Assembly: GCF_013376415.1 (NCBI RefSeq)
Contig: NZ_WYET01000001.1
Coordinates: 868,001 to 932,000 of the forward strand
Source of the DNA: Flagellimonas chongwuensis
GTDB lineage: Bacteria; Bacteroidota; Bacteroidia; Flavobacteriales; Flavobacteriaceae
Direction: 5' to 3'
DNA length: 64,000 nt
Shown: piece after piece, positions 53,053 through 62,993 of the stretch
Numbering within the stretch: the first letter of the stretch is position 1
Layout: each line of letters opens with the position of its first letter
Position numbers and translations under genes: made by a program
The notes under the pieces: model-generated
What the model was told of the DNA's origin: nothing
Database searches by the model: none
Seen by the model: the letters and a program-made list of their open reading frames with translations, nothing else

Positions 53053-53097
53053 TAGGGTGTCAATTGACGGATGCCCTGTTTGGATTGATGGATGAGC
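53053..53097 (-). promoter_or_regulatory. 45-bp operator-like sequence, copy 2
   Basis: Same layout as copy 1: CATCCATCAA and CATCCGTCAA with 21-base phasing on the minus strand, about 52 bases before the AraC start. Position and orientation match copy 1, which argues for a regulatory site rather than a stray repeat. Confidence 0.75.
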
Positions 53098-53134
53098 AAA
53101 AATTGGGAAAAACGGGACTCCTAGGTGAAAGAAA

Positions 53135-54043
53135 TTATAGCAACATTTTAGAATATGGAATCACCGTTTCAAAACCTTTGGATTTGAAATAGGAGCGGGT
53201 TTTATCGTCTCCTGTGGCCAAAACAAAATCCCCGCCCCAAGCGCCAAGACTTTTTATGGCCCCAAAATAATCGGGAAAAAGGCGCTGTTTTACGGGCTGT
53301 ATTTTCAGAACTTTGGAAAGTAATGTCTCATGTTCCTCCATCAAGGTTTCGAACTCGGACAAGGTGATAGCATGAATCATTTTTTTGGTAATATCTGAAA
53401 CTTCTTTAACCAGTTGTGGTTTGTCAAACTGTTGTTCCCTATAATTGGCAATGGCTTCCTTGCTACTTTGTTTTTGATTTAGATGAATAAAATAAAGCGA
53501 GTCCTTGAACATAGGATCAAAGTGAATTTCTTCTACTTGTGGACTGCCATTTTTTAATTGATAGGTCAACGGTGAATTGGATTGCGCACAGGCAATATCA
53601 TACCCACTTCCGCCAAACGCTTTCCATAATAGTTGAAACGCATCGACCCTTGCCCATTGGGCCAAATTATTAATGAGTGTTGAGGAAGTGCCCAACCCCC
53701 AAGATCTTGGAAATGTGAGCTGTGTTTCGACCAAGAAACCTTCACTATCCGTTAATAGCAATGGATTTTGCGCATTGGCCTCCAAGAGCAAATCCTTCAA
53801 AGTCTTTGCCATTGCCGAATCAGAAGAGGAAACTACGTTCAAATTAGCTAGGTTGAACGTTGCGGAGAACCACGTATCATTACTTTCGTCGAGACTGTTC
53901 CACTCCAACAAGCCCGTGGTGGTCGGAGTAACATTCAGCGATTGCCCGTAACTAACGGGAATGGCCAATCCTAAAGCACCATCCAAAATGGCATACTCGC
54001 CAGACACCAACAATTTCCCGTTACTGTAAAACTCCTTCTTCAT
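53135..54043 (-). CDS. GYDIA-family GHMP kinase
   Basis: 302 residues; SGEYAILDGALGLAIPV at the N-terminus, FPRSWGLGTSSTLINNLAQW (GHMP ATP loop) and GGSGYDIACAQSNSP, the motif that names this branch. It is expected to phosphorylate mevalonate or a related isoprenoid intermediate. It overlaps the HMG-CoA reductase stop as TAATG, which supports the pathway. Confidence 0.9.
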   Translation of the reverse strand: MKKEFYSNGKLLVSGEYAILDGALGLAIPVSYGQSLNVTPTTTGLLEWNSLDESNDTWFSATFNLANLNVVSSSDSAMAKTLKDLLLEANAQNPLLLTDSEGFLVETQLTFPRSWGLGTSSTLINNLAQWARVDAFQLLWKAFGGSGYDIACAQSNSPLTYQLKNGSPQVEEIHFDPMFKDSLYFIHLNQKQSSKEAIANYREQQFDKPQLVKEVSDITKKMIHAITLSEFETLMEEHETLLSKVLKIQPVKQRLFPDYFGAIKSLGAWGGDFVLATGDDKTRSYFKSKGFETVIPYSKMLL

Positions 54044-55359
54044 TATTTTGATTTTAGACTTTCCAAAGCCTCCTTCACCGAGGCATTTGTTACGGTTTGA
54101 TCTTTAAAATAAGTGACCAGTTTTTGTTTTTCTGCTTCGGTGGCTCCCAATTGATTCAACATGTTCAACAAGTGCATTTTCATATGTCCTTTTTGTATGC
54201 CCGTGGTGATCAGACTCCGCACTGCGGCAAAATTTTGTGCCAGTCCGGCAACGGCAACAATCTGCATCAATTCTTTGGCGGATGGATTTTGAAGGATTTC
54301 CAATGCAAGTTTTACCATGGGGTGCAATCTCGTCAATCCACCGACGGTACCTAAGGCCAATGGCACTTCTATCCAAAATTTAAAAATACCGTTTTCAATG
54401 GTTGCATGGGTAAGGCTGGAGTATTGTCCTTCCTTGGTGGCATAAGCGTGCACTCCTGCTTCAATCGCTCTAAAATCATTTCCTGTTGCAAGGACAACGG
54501 CGTCTATCCCGTTCATAATGCCCTTATTGTGCGTAACTGCCCGGTAAGGTTCTACTTTGGCTATATTGACCGCTCTTACAAACTTTTCGGCAAAATCTTT
54601 GGAAGACATATCGGCATTGCCCAAGTCCGAAATAGGACAGCTTACCTCTGCCCGTACTAAACAATCGGGCACGTAGTTGGACAAAATACTCATTACCACC
54701 TCTATGTTCTTTTCTTCTTCTGAAAAAGCATCAAATAGAAGGGCTTGTTCTTTAAATGTTCTTGCAAATTGCTCTAAACAAGAGTTGATGAAGTTGGCCC
54801 CCATGGCATCCAAGGTCTCAAAAGTGCAATGCAGTTGATGGTAACCGTCAATCTTATTTGATAGGTCCCTTAACTCAATGTTGTTAATGCCTCCGCCACG
54901 CTTTTCCATGCTCTGTGTAATGCTGGAAACACTTTTGATGAGTTCAGGTTTGGCGGAATCAAAGAACCTGAAAAGTTTTTGATTATCACCTTTATATATA
55001 AGGTGTACCTGCCCAACCTTTTCGGTACCTATGATTTCAGCTTTAAAACCGCCGCGTTCCAACCAAAACTTGGCTGCCTTGCTGGCCGCTGCGACAACGG
55101 AACTTTCTTCAATCGCCATGGGAATGGCATAAAGCTTGTCGTTTATCTTAAAATTTGGTGCTATTGCAAAAGGCAAATAGTAATTGGAAACAGTATTTTC
55201 AATAAACTCATCGTGCAGTTGCTGTACCCTTGGGTCCGTATTCCAATACTGTTTCAACAGTTGTTTGGTGGCTTCGGGGTCTTTGGTGCAATTGATGGCA
55301 ATCCAGTCAATTTTCTGGGTTTTGGTAAGTTTGGAAAATCCTTCAACGGGCGTATTCAT
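54043..55359 (-). CDS. HMG-CoA reductase, class II
   Basis: 438 residues that match the class II enzyme: PMAIEESSVVAAASKAAKFW (catalytic Glu), LDAMGANFINSCLEQFAR, THNKGIMNGIDAVVLATGND (Lys and Asp), and GLAQNFAAVRSLITTGIQKG just before the catalytic His in GHM. It makes mevalonate from HMG-CoA, using NAD(P)H. The GHMP kinase follows in the same operon, so the two belong to the mevalonate route to isoprenoids. Confidence 0.94.
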   Translation of the reverse strand: MNTPVEGFSKLTKTQKIDWIAINCTKDPEATKQLLKQYWNTDPRVQQLHDEFIENTVSNYYLPFAIAPNFKINDKLYAIPMAIEESSVVAAASKAAKFWLERGGFKAEIIGTEKVGQVHLIYKGDNQKLFRFFDSAKPELIKSVSSITQSMEKRGGGINNIELRDLSNKIDGYHQLHCTFETLDAMGANFINSCLEQFARTFKEQALLFDAFSEEEKNIEVVMSILSNYVPDCLVRAEVSCPISDLGNADMSSKDFAEKFVRAVNIAKVEPYRAVTHNKGIMNGIDAVVLATGNDFRAIEAGVHAYATKEGQYSSLTHATIENGIFKFWIEVPLALGTVGGLTRLHPMVKLALEILQNPSAKELMQIVAVAGLAQNFAAVRSLITTGIQKGHMKMHLLNMLNQLGATEAEKQKLVTYFKDQTVTNASVKEALESLKSK

Positions 55360-55536
55360 AAAGCTGGCTTAAAGCTTTCAAATATACGGATAATGGATAT
55401 TTACCGAATGAAGTTCGATTTCTGAAAAAATATCGCTGGAACCAAAGGTTAAAATATGTTGCAAATGCAACATCAAAATTTATTTTTCCGATAAATATTA
55501 GTAAACTTGGGAGTTTTTAATCAATTTTTTCACTTC

Positions 55537-57696
55537 ATGAACAAACAGTCTTTTCTATTCCTATTCTTATTGGGAGTTGTTACTTTTTCTACAGCACAAA
55601 AGAAAAAAATCACCCTCGAAGAGATTTTTGGAGGAGAGTTCAGGACAGAATACATGGATGTCCTACGATCCATGAACAATGGTACACAATACACCATATT
55701 AAATACATCGCGTTCCCCGCGTTCCAGTAGTCTGGATAAGTACGATTACGAAACTTTGCAAAAAGTGGAGACCATAGTAGCATCATCGGATGCCGTACCA
55801 TATTTTTCATCCTATAGTTTTAGTGATGATGAATCCCAAGTGCTTTTGGCGACGGAAGTTGAACCTATATTTAGACGTTCCCGTTTAGGGATTTATTATG
55901 TGTACGATATAGCATCGAAAGAATTGGTGAAAATATCGGAAACAAAAATCCAAGAGCCTACACTTTCTCCCGATGGAAGCAAGGTGGCCTATGTTTTGGA
56001 CAATAACTTATATGTAATGGACTTGTCCGGGCGCACTACCAAACAGGTCACTACAAATGGTAATAAAGGTACTATTATAAATGGTGTTACAGATTGGGTG
56101 TATGAAGAAGAGTTTGGTTTTGTCCGCGCTTTTGAATGGAACAGCGATGGTTCCAAAATTGCCTTTCTCCGATTTGACGAAACAGAGGTTCCCCATTTCT
56201 CCATGGATGTTTATGGCACGGAACTATATCCTTCCCAGCATGAGTTTAAATACCCCAAAGCCGGAGAGAAGAATTCCATTGTAACATTACATATGTTTGA
56301 TGTAGCGTCTGGAACTATTTCAGATGTGGATTTGGATGACCCATACTATATTCCAAGAATTAAATGGATGAACAATCCGAACCATTTGAGCGTTCAGACC
56401 ATGAACCGGCATCAAAACGGCTTGACACTTTACAAAGTAAATGCCAGTGACAATTCAGCGAACGTTTTATTGGAAGAGACCGATAATGCTTATGTGGATA
56501 TTGATGACGATCTAACCTTTTTGGCCGATGACAGCTTTATCTGGACCAGTGAAACCGACGGCTACAACCATTTATATTTATATGGCAGTAGTGGAAAGTT
56601 GAAAAATCAGATTACCGAAGGACCTTGGGAAGTAACGAGTTATTACGGTTATGATGAGAAAAACGACCGTATTTTTTATCAGTCCGTAGAAAATGGTTCC
56701 ATTAATAGGGGAGTCTATAGTATTTCCAGTAAAGGGAAGAAAAAGAAAGCATTATCTACGGATGAAGGCACTAACTCGGCTTCCTTCAGTAGTGATTTTA
56801 CGTACTATATCAATACATATTCAAGTGCAGACACGCCATATCGGTTTACTTTGCACGATGCATCAAACGGTAAATTGGTAAAGGAAATCAAGGACAACTC
56901 GGAGCTGCTCAATAAATTGGAGGGGTATGAGATTGCGCCGAAAGAGTTTTCTACCATCAATATAAATGGGTACGACCTTAATATGTATATGATGAAACCC
57001 GCCGATTTTGACCCAAACAAAAAATACCCATTGTTCATGTTCCAGTATAGCGGACCCGGTTCGCAACAGGTGGCCAACAGATGGATGGGAACCAGGGACT
57101 ACTGGCATCAATTATTGGTTTCGGAAGACTATATCGTTGCTTGTGTAGACGGCAGGGGCACTGGTTTAAAAGGGCGTGACTTTAAAAAATTGACCCAAAA
57201 GGAATTGGGCAAATATGAGGTTGAAGACCAAATTGACGCGGCCAAAAAATTGAGCGAACTACCCTATATCGATGAGGATAGAACGGGAATCTGGGGTTGG
57301 AGTTACGGAGGTTTTATGTCCACTAACTGTATATTAAAAGGGAACGACACTTTTGAGATGGCCATCGCCGTAGCACCCGTGACCTCATGGCGTTTTTACG
57401 ACACTATTTATACCGAACGCTATATGCAGACCCCACAAGAGAACCCAACCGGGTACGATGATAATTCACCGTTCAACTATCCAGAATTATTGAAAGGGAA
57501 ATATCTTTTGGTACATGGCTCCGGTGATGATAATGTACATGTGCAGAACACCATGAGAATGATAGAAGCTCTCGTGCAGGCCAACAAACAATTTGATTGG
57601 GCCATTTACCCGGACAAGAACCATGGTATTTATGGAGGAAACACCAGCCTTCACCTGTATACCAAATTGACCAACTTTGTTAAAGAGAATTTATAG
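55537..57696 (+). CDS. S9-family dipeptidyl peptidase IV-like enzyme
   Basis: About 719 residues from MNKQSFLFLFLLGVVTFSTA, a signal peptide; a TTG 30 bases earlier gives a poorer N-terminus. A beta-propeller domain comes first, then the alpha/beta-hydrolase: GIWGWSYGGFMS (Ser), VHGSGDDNVHV (Asp) and PDKNHGIYGG (His). It releases dipeptides in the periplasm or at the surface. The peptide transporter follows after 24 bases, a clear functional pair. Confidence 0.93.
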   Translation: MNKQSFLFLFLLGVVTFSTAQKKKITLEEIFGGEFRTEYMDVLRSMNNGTQYTILNTSRSPRSSSLDKYDYETLQKVETIVASSDAVPYFSSYSFSDDESQVLLATEVEPIFRRSRLGIYYVYDIASKELVKISETKIQEPTLSPDGSKVAYVLDNNLYVMDLSGRTTKQVTTNGNKGTIINGVTDWVYEEEFGFVRAFEWNSDGSKIAFLRFDETEVPHFSMDVYGTELYPSQHEFKYPKAGEKNSIVTLHMFDVASGTISDVDLDDPYYIPRIKWMNNPNHLSVQTMNRHQNGLTLYKVNASDNSANVLLEETDNAYVDIDDDLTFLADDSFIWTSETDGYNHLYLYGSSGKLKNQITEGPWEVTSYYGYDEKNDRIFYQSVENGSINRGVYSISSKGKKKKALSTDEGTNSASFSSDFTYYINTYSSADTPYRFTLHDASNGKLVKEIKDNSELLNKLEGYEIAPKEFSTININGYDLNMYMMKPADFDPNKKYPLFMFQYSGPGSQQVANRWMGTRDYWHQLLVSEDYIVACVDGRGTGLKGRDFKKLTQKELGKYEVEDQIDAAKKLSELPYIDEDRTGIWGWSYGGFMSTNCILKGNDTFEMAIAVAPVTSWRFYDTIYTERYMQTPQENPTGYDDNSPFNYPELLKGKYLLVHGSGDDNVHVQNTMRMIEALVQANKQFDWAIYPDKNHGIYGGNTSLHLYTKLTNFVKENL

Positions 57697-57720
57697 TATT
57701 TTAAAAAATAAATAGCCGTT

Positions 57721-59256
57721 ATGTCAGAAATAACCAAACCACAAGAAGAAAAACAGTTGTTCGGTCATCCAAGAGGGTTGTTCTATCTCTTTTTTGCCGA
57801 GCTATGGGAGCGCTTCAGCTTTTATGGAATGCGTGCCCTACTTACCCTTTATATGGTAGATGTCATCTTTGCTGCTTTAATGGAACGGGATTATGCCACT
57901 GCTGCGGTTTATTCTTCATATGGTTCCTTGGTTTACGCCTCCACAGTTATTGGGGGTAGAATTTCGGACAGTATTTTGGGTATGCGACGCTCTATTTTTT
58001 TAGGAGGAATTTTAATGTCGTTGGGGCATTTTGTCCTTGCCATCGAAAACAATATCACGTTTTTTCTTGCATTGTCCCTAATTATAGCAGGAAATGGATT
58101 TTTTAAACCGAACATTTCAACATTTGTTGGCTCTTTATATAAGGATGGTGACCCACGAAAGGATTCAGGGTTCACCATTTTTTATATGGGAATCAATATC
58201 GGTGGATGGGTGGCTCCTTTGTTATGCGGATTTTTGGCCGCCAAATATGGATGGCACTACGGGTTTGGACTGGCTGGGATAGGAATGCTTACTGGCTTGA
58301 TTGTTTTTTGGAGCGGTATAAAAAAAGGAGTGTTTGGTGATAAAGGCTTACCTCCAGAAAATGGAAACATAGAAAAAAAGGTCTTTGGACTTAAACAAGG
58401 TATCTTGGTTCCGGTACTGGCATTCGCTTCGGTTCCGGTGATAGCATATTTATTATCCTCATACAAGGCATTGGGTGCTGAAGGTACTTTTTTTGATGAC
58501 CAGAATATTGTAAATGTCATCTTCAAGTTGATTGGTATTTCAATCTTGTTGTATCTGGGCTACATTATGTTCAAGGCGTCGGTAGAAGAGCGGAAAAAAC
58601 TTTTTGTAGCTGTCCTTATTACGTTCTTTATGACGATTTTCTGGGGATTCCATGAGCTTTCCGGAAGTGTTATAACACTCTTTGCAGCTCGTAATGTGGA
58701 TTTGGTAGGAATTATGTCGGCTTCACAAACCAACTCTTTGAACTCCATGTGGATTATTATTCTGGCTATTCCTATTTCATTAATGTGGCAATGGCTGTCC
58801 AAAAAGAACTTGAATCCAAGAACGCCGTATAAATTTGGAATGGGGCTCTTGTTTGCAGGTATCAGTTTTTATGCATTGGCCGTTAGTGGTGCAAGTGCCA
58901 ACGAAAATGGATTTGTACCGTTTACTTATCTTTTGTTGATGTACTTCTTGTTGTCTGTGGGTGAATTGTTCATGTCACCGGTAGGACTATCCAAAATCAC
59001 CGACCTCTCACCAAAACGAATCGTTGCTTTTATGATGGGGGTTTGGTTCCTTTCTTCTGCGTTCGCATTTCAAGTAGTGGGCTTTATCGGTAAACAATTG
59101 GCCATTGAAAGCACAGATGCCGATATTAGTGGTTTTAGTACCCTTACGGTATATACGGATGGGTTTATGCTCATTGCCCAATATGCACTGGGCGCCGGAG
59201 TTTTGGTAATTTTAGCCTCGCCTTTAATAAAAAAGTTGATGGGCAACGTACACTAG
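57721..59256 (+). CDS. POT/PTR2-family peptide:proton symporter
   Basis: 511 residues with about 14 membrane segments. FAELWERFSFYGMRALLTLY is the POT signature 1 (E-x-x-E-R-F-x-Y), and FFKPNISTFVGSLY plus GFTIFYMGINIGGWVAPLLC the second. It imports di- and tripeptides, probably those released by the preceding DPP-IV-like enzyme. Its terminator lies within the convergent comEC gene. Confidence 0.94.
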   Translation: MSEITKPQEEKQLFGHPRGLFYLFFAELWERFSFYGMRALLTLYMVDVIFAALMERDYATAAVYSSYGSLVYASTVIGGRISDSILGMRRSIFLGGILMSLGHFVLAIENNITFFLALSLIIAGNGFFKPNISTFVGSLYKDGDPRKDSGFTIFYMGINIGGWVAPLLCGFLAAKYGWHYGFGLAGIGMLTGLIVFWSGIKKGVFGDKGLPPENGNIEKKVFGLKQGILVPVLAFASVPVIAYLLSSYKALGAEGTFFDDQNIVNVIFKLIGISILLYLGYIMFKASVEERKKLFVAVLITFFMTIFWGFHELSGSVITLFAARNVDLVGIMSASQTNSLNSMWIIILAIPISLMWQWLSKKNLNPRTPYKFGMGLLFAGISFYALAVSGASANENGFVPFTYLLLMYFLLSVGELFMSPVGLSKITDLSPKRIVAFMMGVWFLSSAFAFQVVGFIGKQLAIESTDADISGFSTLTVYTDGFMLIAQYALGAGVLVILASPLIKKLMGNVH

Positions 59257-59264
59257 AAACCAAC

Positions 59265-61277
59265 TCAGAATTTAAAAACATAACATCCCTTTTCACCGGT
59301 ATAGTGGAAAGGGATTTCTTTTTCCATACAGGTCGTCTTCCATTTGGATATTACACTCGGATAGCTACTGCCATCGGCAAATATTTTTTTCGGTCCAATG
59401 GAATCAATCAATCGTTCCAAATTAATTTTGGTCGATTGGGTCAGGAGCAAGTAATCTGGATTTTTTTGCAAAGGGATGATGGCCGAACTGTCCACGACAA
59501 TCAATCTTTTATCATCCAATTCATAACTGTTCTTTAGCTGAATCGTATCCAAGTTTTTTATTCTTTCGGCAACTTCATAATCGTTTACAATGTTTCCAAT
59601 GTTGGAAGCGTCCGAAGTGATTATGGTAACTGAACTTCCCAACTGGTGTAGTACAATGGTATTTCTGGTTTTGTGTGCTAGGATAATGGTTTCCGTTTGA
59701 TATACTTGCACCTGATTCCAGATGGTCCAACTCTGAAAAATAATCAGGCCACCAAAGAAAAACAAGGCCGATTTCCATCGGGGACGGGATAGGAATACAA
59801 CCAAAGCAATAATTACAGCATATCCGACTATCATTTGAACCGAATCAAAAGGAATATTTCTGATGATAAATCCTTCTTGGCGAGCGACCCAACCAACAAT
59901 CGAATTCATCAGGTGAATCACCCAATTAAAACCCTCGGCCAAAAATTTGGGTAAAAAGTCAGTCATGGCCAAGGCAATCACCAAGATTCCGAAGCCCAGA
60001 ATCAACCCTAAAAATGGAAGTACAATTAGGTTGGAAACAAAAAACAGCGCTGGAAACTGATGAAAATAGAACAAACTAATCGGCAATACGCCTAATTGGG
60101 CCGCAACGCTTACTGAGAGCAGCTGCCATGCTTTTCGAACAACGATGTTATCTGGAAACCAAAATTTCTGCAGTTGGGGATAGACCCAAACAATGGCAAA
60201 AACTGCCGCGTAGCTCATCTGAAACCCCACCTGAAACAAAAACAAGGGCTTTACCAATAAAATGAACAGCATGGAGAGTGCTATAATGTTAAATGAGTTG
60301 GTAGGTCGGTTGAGGTAGAGCGAATAGGCAACAAACGAGAACATGGTAACAGCCCTAACAATGGAAGGCGATAGACCTGCCACAAAAGCGTAGCTCCAAA
60401 GTAGCAAAACCACAAAGATGAGTTTTATGGTTTTACCTTTAGGTAAACGTTCCAATGGAGATAAAAGAAACTCCAACAAAAATAAAATGATGCCTACATG
60501 CAGCCCGGAAACCGCTAAAATATGAACTGCCCCCGCATTTTTGTAGTTGTTGTAGGTGCCTTCCGAAATATCATCACGTTTTCCCAAGATCAGGGCTTGA
60601 ATTACGCCGAGCTCTTCGTCGCCAAAGTTCTTTTGCTTTAATTTTAAAATGATGTGTTCCCTAAAATTGGAGGCCATGCCGAACAGAGTTTTGGAACCTT
60701 GCTTTACAATAATGGACCGATGGTTTGTCCTGATTTGATGTTGGATACCTTGTTTTTGAAGATAGTCTTGGTAATCAAACTGGTGTGGATTCAGTGGTGG
60801 CCGAATTGCTTCAGGATTGGTAAGGGAAAGGAGTTCATCATCTACCTTTAAGGGTTTCGCAACGGAATCTAAAGTCAGGTTTAAGAGTAATTTTCCGGAG
60901 GCTCGTGTATCGCCCACAGCAACCACTCGAGTTATATAACTTTGGGAAAAGTCGTTGGGTTTTAGGACTTCTTCGACCTTCAACCGCCAAATTCCTTGTG
61001 CTTCAAGGTTTTTGGTGCTGTAATGGGATGACATTCCACGACCCAAGGAAAGTCCGACCACCAAAATGCCCAAACTAATGGTTGTGAGGACAATCAACAC
61101 TTCAAAAAACGGGAACCCTTCACGCTGCTGTCTTTTGCCGAGCAAATAAGCTACTGGCAAAAAAACCAGCATAATTGTGAGGGGGAGAAGTGGAGCTATC
61201 TCAAAATGAAAACCAATAACGATGCCCATCATCAACCAAATGGTCAGTTTTATGGACACAAAATTAAGTTGGCGCAC
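59265..61277 (-). CDS. comEC: ComEC/Rec2-family DNA uptake channel
   Basis: 670 residues: N-terminal membrane helices and an OB-like DUF4131 region, then the Competence domain (GAVHILAVSGLHVGIILFLL, GLSPSIVRAVTMFSFVAYSL). The C-terminal part is a beta-lactamase-like remnant without the metal-binding HxHxDH motif, as in many Bacteroidota members. It should carry single-stranded DNA through the inner membrane during natural transformation. Confidence 0.9.
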   Translation of the reverse strand: MRQLNFVSIKLTIWLMMGIVIGFHFEIAPLLPLTIMLVFLPVAYLLGKRQQREGFPFFEVLIVLTTISLGILVVGLSLGRGMSSHYSTKNLEAQGIWRLKVEEVLKPNDFSQSYITRVVAVGDTRASGKLLLNLTLDSVAKPLKVDDELLSLTNPEAIRPPLNPHQFDYQDYLQKQGIQHQIRTNHRSIIVKQGSKTLFGMASNFREHIILKLKQKNFGDEELGVIQALILGKRDDISEGTYNNYKNAGAVHILAVSGLHVGIILFLLEFLLSPLERLPKGKTIKLIFVVLLLWSYAFVAGLSPSIVRAVTMFSFVAYSLYLNRPTNSFNIIALSMLFILLVKPLFLFQVGFQMSYAAVFAIVWVYPQLQKFWFPDNIVVRKAWQLLSVSVAAQLGVLPISLFYFHQFPALFFVSNLIVLPFLGLILGFGILVIALAMTDFLPKFLAEGFNWVIHLMNSIVGWVARQEGFIIRNIPFDSVQMIVGYAVIIALVVFLSRPRWKSALFFFGGLIIFQSWTIWNQVQVYQTETIILAHKTRNTIVLHQLGSSVTIITSDASNIGNIVNDYEVAERIKNLDTIQLKNSYELDDKRLIVVDSSAIIPLQKNPDYLLLTQSTKINLERLIDSIGPKKIFADGSSYPSVISKWKTTCMEKEIPFHYTGEKGCYVFKF
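59285..59315 (+). terminator. Terminator inside the 3' end of comEC
   Basis: atcccttttcac pairs with gtggaaagggat (one G-U) around a 7-base loop, followed by a T-rich run. It ends the POT message while coding the last residues of ComEC on the other strand. Confidence 0.7.
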
Positions 61278-61278
61278 G

Positions 61279-61836
61279 TTACAGGATGCGCATAGCCTTT
61301 ACAAAAGCGCTGTTCCAGTATCCTTCCCGTAATGAGGATACCAATACGCCTCGTGAGGTTGTGGCGTGAATAAATTTAATGTCGTCACCGTTGACGTCTA
61401 CTACCAATCCAACATGATTGATGCGTCGTCCCGTTTTACTGGTCTGAAAAAAGAGCAAATCCCCTTTTTCAACATCACTGACCCTAATTTTGTTGCCTTC
61501 CAAAGCCATTTGGTAGGACGTTCTTGGGAACATAATGTCGTTCTCTTTTAAGGAAACATAGACCAAGCCAGAGCAGTCCATTCCTTTTTTTGTAGTGCCC
61601 CCATACTTGTACCGGGTTCCGGAATAGCTTAATGCAGTGGAGATAATTTCATCTGCCTTAACATTTTTACGCCCCTCTCGTTTGTTTTCCTTTTTAGGTT
61701 CACTTTTAGGGGAAGTGTCTTCGGTGGACCCCTCTACCGAAACGGTTCGGGTCTTGTTGTAGGTGCGTCGTTTTTTGCCTGGTCCGCAAGCAGTAATGGC
61801 AAAAAACAACAGTAAGATTATGGTTTTTCGTAACAT
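61279..61836 (-). CDS. NlpC/P60 (C40) peptidase lipoprotein
   Basis: 185 residues; lipobox AITACG (Cys at 17), then a charged linker and an NlpC/P60 domain: MDCSGLVYVSLKENDIMFPR (catalytic Cys) and RRINHVGLVVDVNGDDIKFI (catalytic His). It cuts stem peptides of the cell wall from the outer-membrane side. It lies 1 base before comEC on the same strand. Confidence 0.92.
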   Translation of the reverse strand: MLRKTIILLLFFAITACGPGKKRRTYNKTRTVSVEGSTEDTSPKSEPKKENKREGRKNVKADEIISTALSYSGTRYKYGGTTKKGMDCSGLVYVSLKENDIMFPRTSYQMALEGNKIRVSDVEKGDLLFFQTSKTGRRINHVGLVVDVNGDDIKFIHATTSRGVLVSSLREGYWNSAFVKAMRIL

Positions 61837-61869
61837 CCAAGAATAGATTTACTTTCTTGGATGATAAAA

Positions 61870-62982
61870 CTACACATTTTTCACAATTAATCGGGCGGCC
61901 ATTTCACTGGCTCCTTTTCCACCCAATTTTTCTTTTAATGATTTGTAATCCGACAACATGCGTTCCCGTTCCGTTCCTTCAACTATTTTAGAAAGCTCGG
62001 ATTTAAGGTTTTTAGTGGTCAGATCATTTTGGATAAGTTCTTTTACGACTTCTCTTTTCATGATTAAATTAACAAGAGAAATGTAGTCCAAGGTAATGAT
62101 TCGCTTTGCAATTTGATAAGAAATCCAATTGCCCTTATAGCAAACTACTTGGGGCACCTCAAAAAGCGCTGTTTCCAATGTGGCCGTTCCACTGGTTACC
62201 AATGCGGCATGGGAATGTTTTAAGAGCGTATACGTTTTGTTGGAAACATACTCTACCTTGTCGCCTTTCAGAAACGGTGCATAAAACTCGTCAGGAAGAC
62301 TAGGGGCACCGGCGATAACAAATTGATAATTGGGAAAATCCTTTTTTACTGAAAGCATCACCTCCAACATTTTTTGTACCTCTTGTTTTCGGCTTCCGGG
62401 CAATAAGGCAATAATAGGTTTTTCAGAATCAAGATTGTTTTCTTGTCGGAACGATACATTGTCCTGCAGAGGGGTGTTCTCAATGGCATCAATAAGGGGA
62501 TGCCCTACAAATTGGACGGGATATCCATGTTTTTTTTCGTAAAATTCTTTTTCAAAAGGAAGTATGACATACATATGGTCTATATCTCTTTTGATTTTTG
62601 AGATACGCCCTTCCCTTGAGGCCCAAATTTGGGGAGAAATATAATAATTGGTTTTGAACCCATTTTGTTTGGCCCACTTGGCAATTCTGAGATTAAAGCC
62701 GGAGAAATCAATAAAAATTACTACATCGGGATTAAAACGTTGGATATCCTCCTTGCAATAGGAAATGTTCTTGAAAATGGTGGGAATGTTCATCAGAACC
62801 TCCAAAAAGCCCATAAAGGCCATATCCTTGTAATGTTTTGCCAGCTCACCGCCAGCTTGCTGCATCAAATCACCGCCCCAGCAACGAATTTCTGCGGAGG
62901 TATCTTCCTTTTTCAGGGCCTTGATCAAGTTGGACCCGTGCAGGTCTCCCGATGCTTCACCAGCAATTATATAATATTTCAT
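61870..62982 (-). CDS. lpxB: Lipid-A-disaccharide synthase
   Basis: 370 residues of the GT19 family: IIAGEASGDLHGSNLIKALK at the N-terminus, PQIWASREGRI in the middle, and ALLPGSRKQEVQKMLEVML and SGTATLETALFEVPQVVCYK in the UDP-sugar domain. It joins UDP-diacylglucosamine and lipid X at the inner membrane. surE and a small membrane protein precede it, a common order in Bacteroidota. Confidence 0.95.
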   Translation of the reverse strand: MKYYIIAGEASGDLHGSNLIKALKKEDTSAEIRCWGGDLMQQAGGELAKHYKDMAFMGFLEVLMNIPTIFKNISYCKEDIQRFNPDVVIFIDFSGFNLRIAKWAKQNGFKTNYYISPQIWASREGRISKIKRDIDHMYVILPFEKEFYEKKHGYPVQFVGHPLIDAIENTPLQDNVSFRQENNLDSEKPIIALLPGSRKQEVQKMLEVMLSVKKDFPNYQFVIAGAPSLPDEFYAPFLKGDKVEYVSNKTYTLLKHSHAALVTSGTATLETALFEVPQVVCYKGNWISYQIAKRIITLDYISLVNLIMKREVVKELIQNDLTTKNLKSELSKIVEGTERERMLSDYKSLKEKLGGKGASEMAARLIVKNV

Positions 62983-62993
62983 GGGTGTATAAT

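Noticed and set aside
53031-53192. Plus-strand ORF of 53 codons across operator copy 2 (GCQLTDALFGLMDE), with the same peptide frame open in copy 1
   Set aside because: Two of the three internal differences between copies are silent in this frame, which is suggestive. But the ORF overlaps the end of the GHMP kinase gene, the downstream parts are unrelated, and the 21-base phased half-sites and equal distance from two minus-strand starts fit an operator better.
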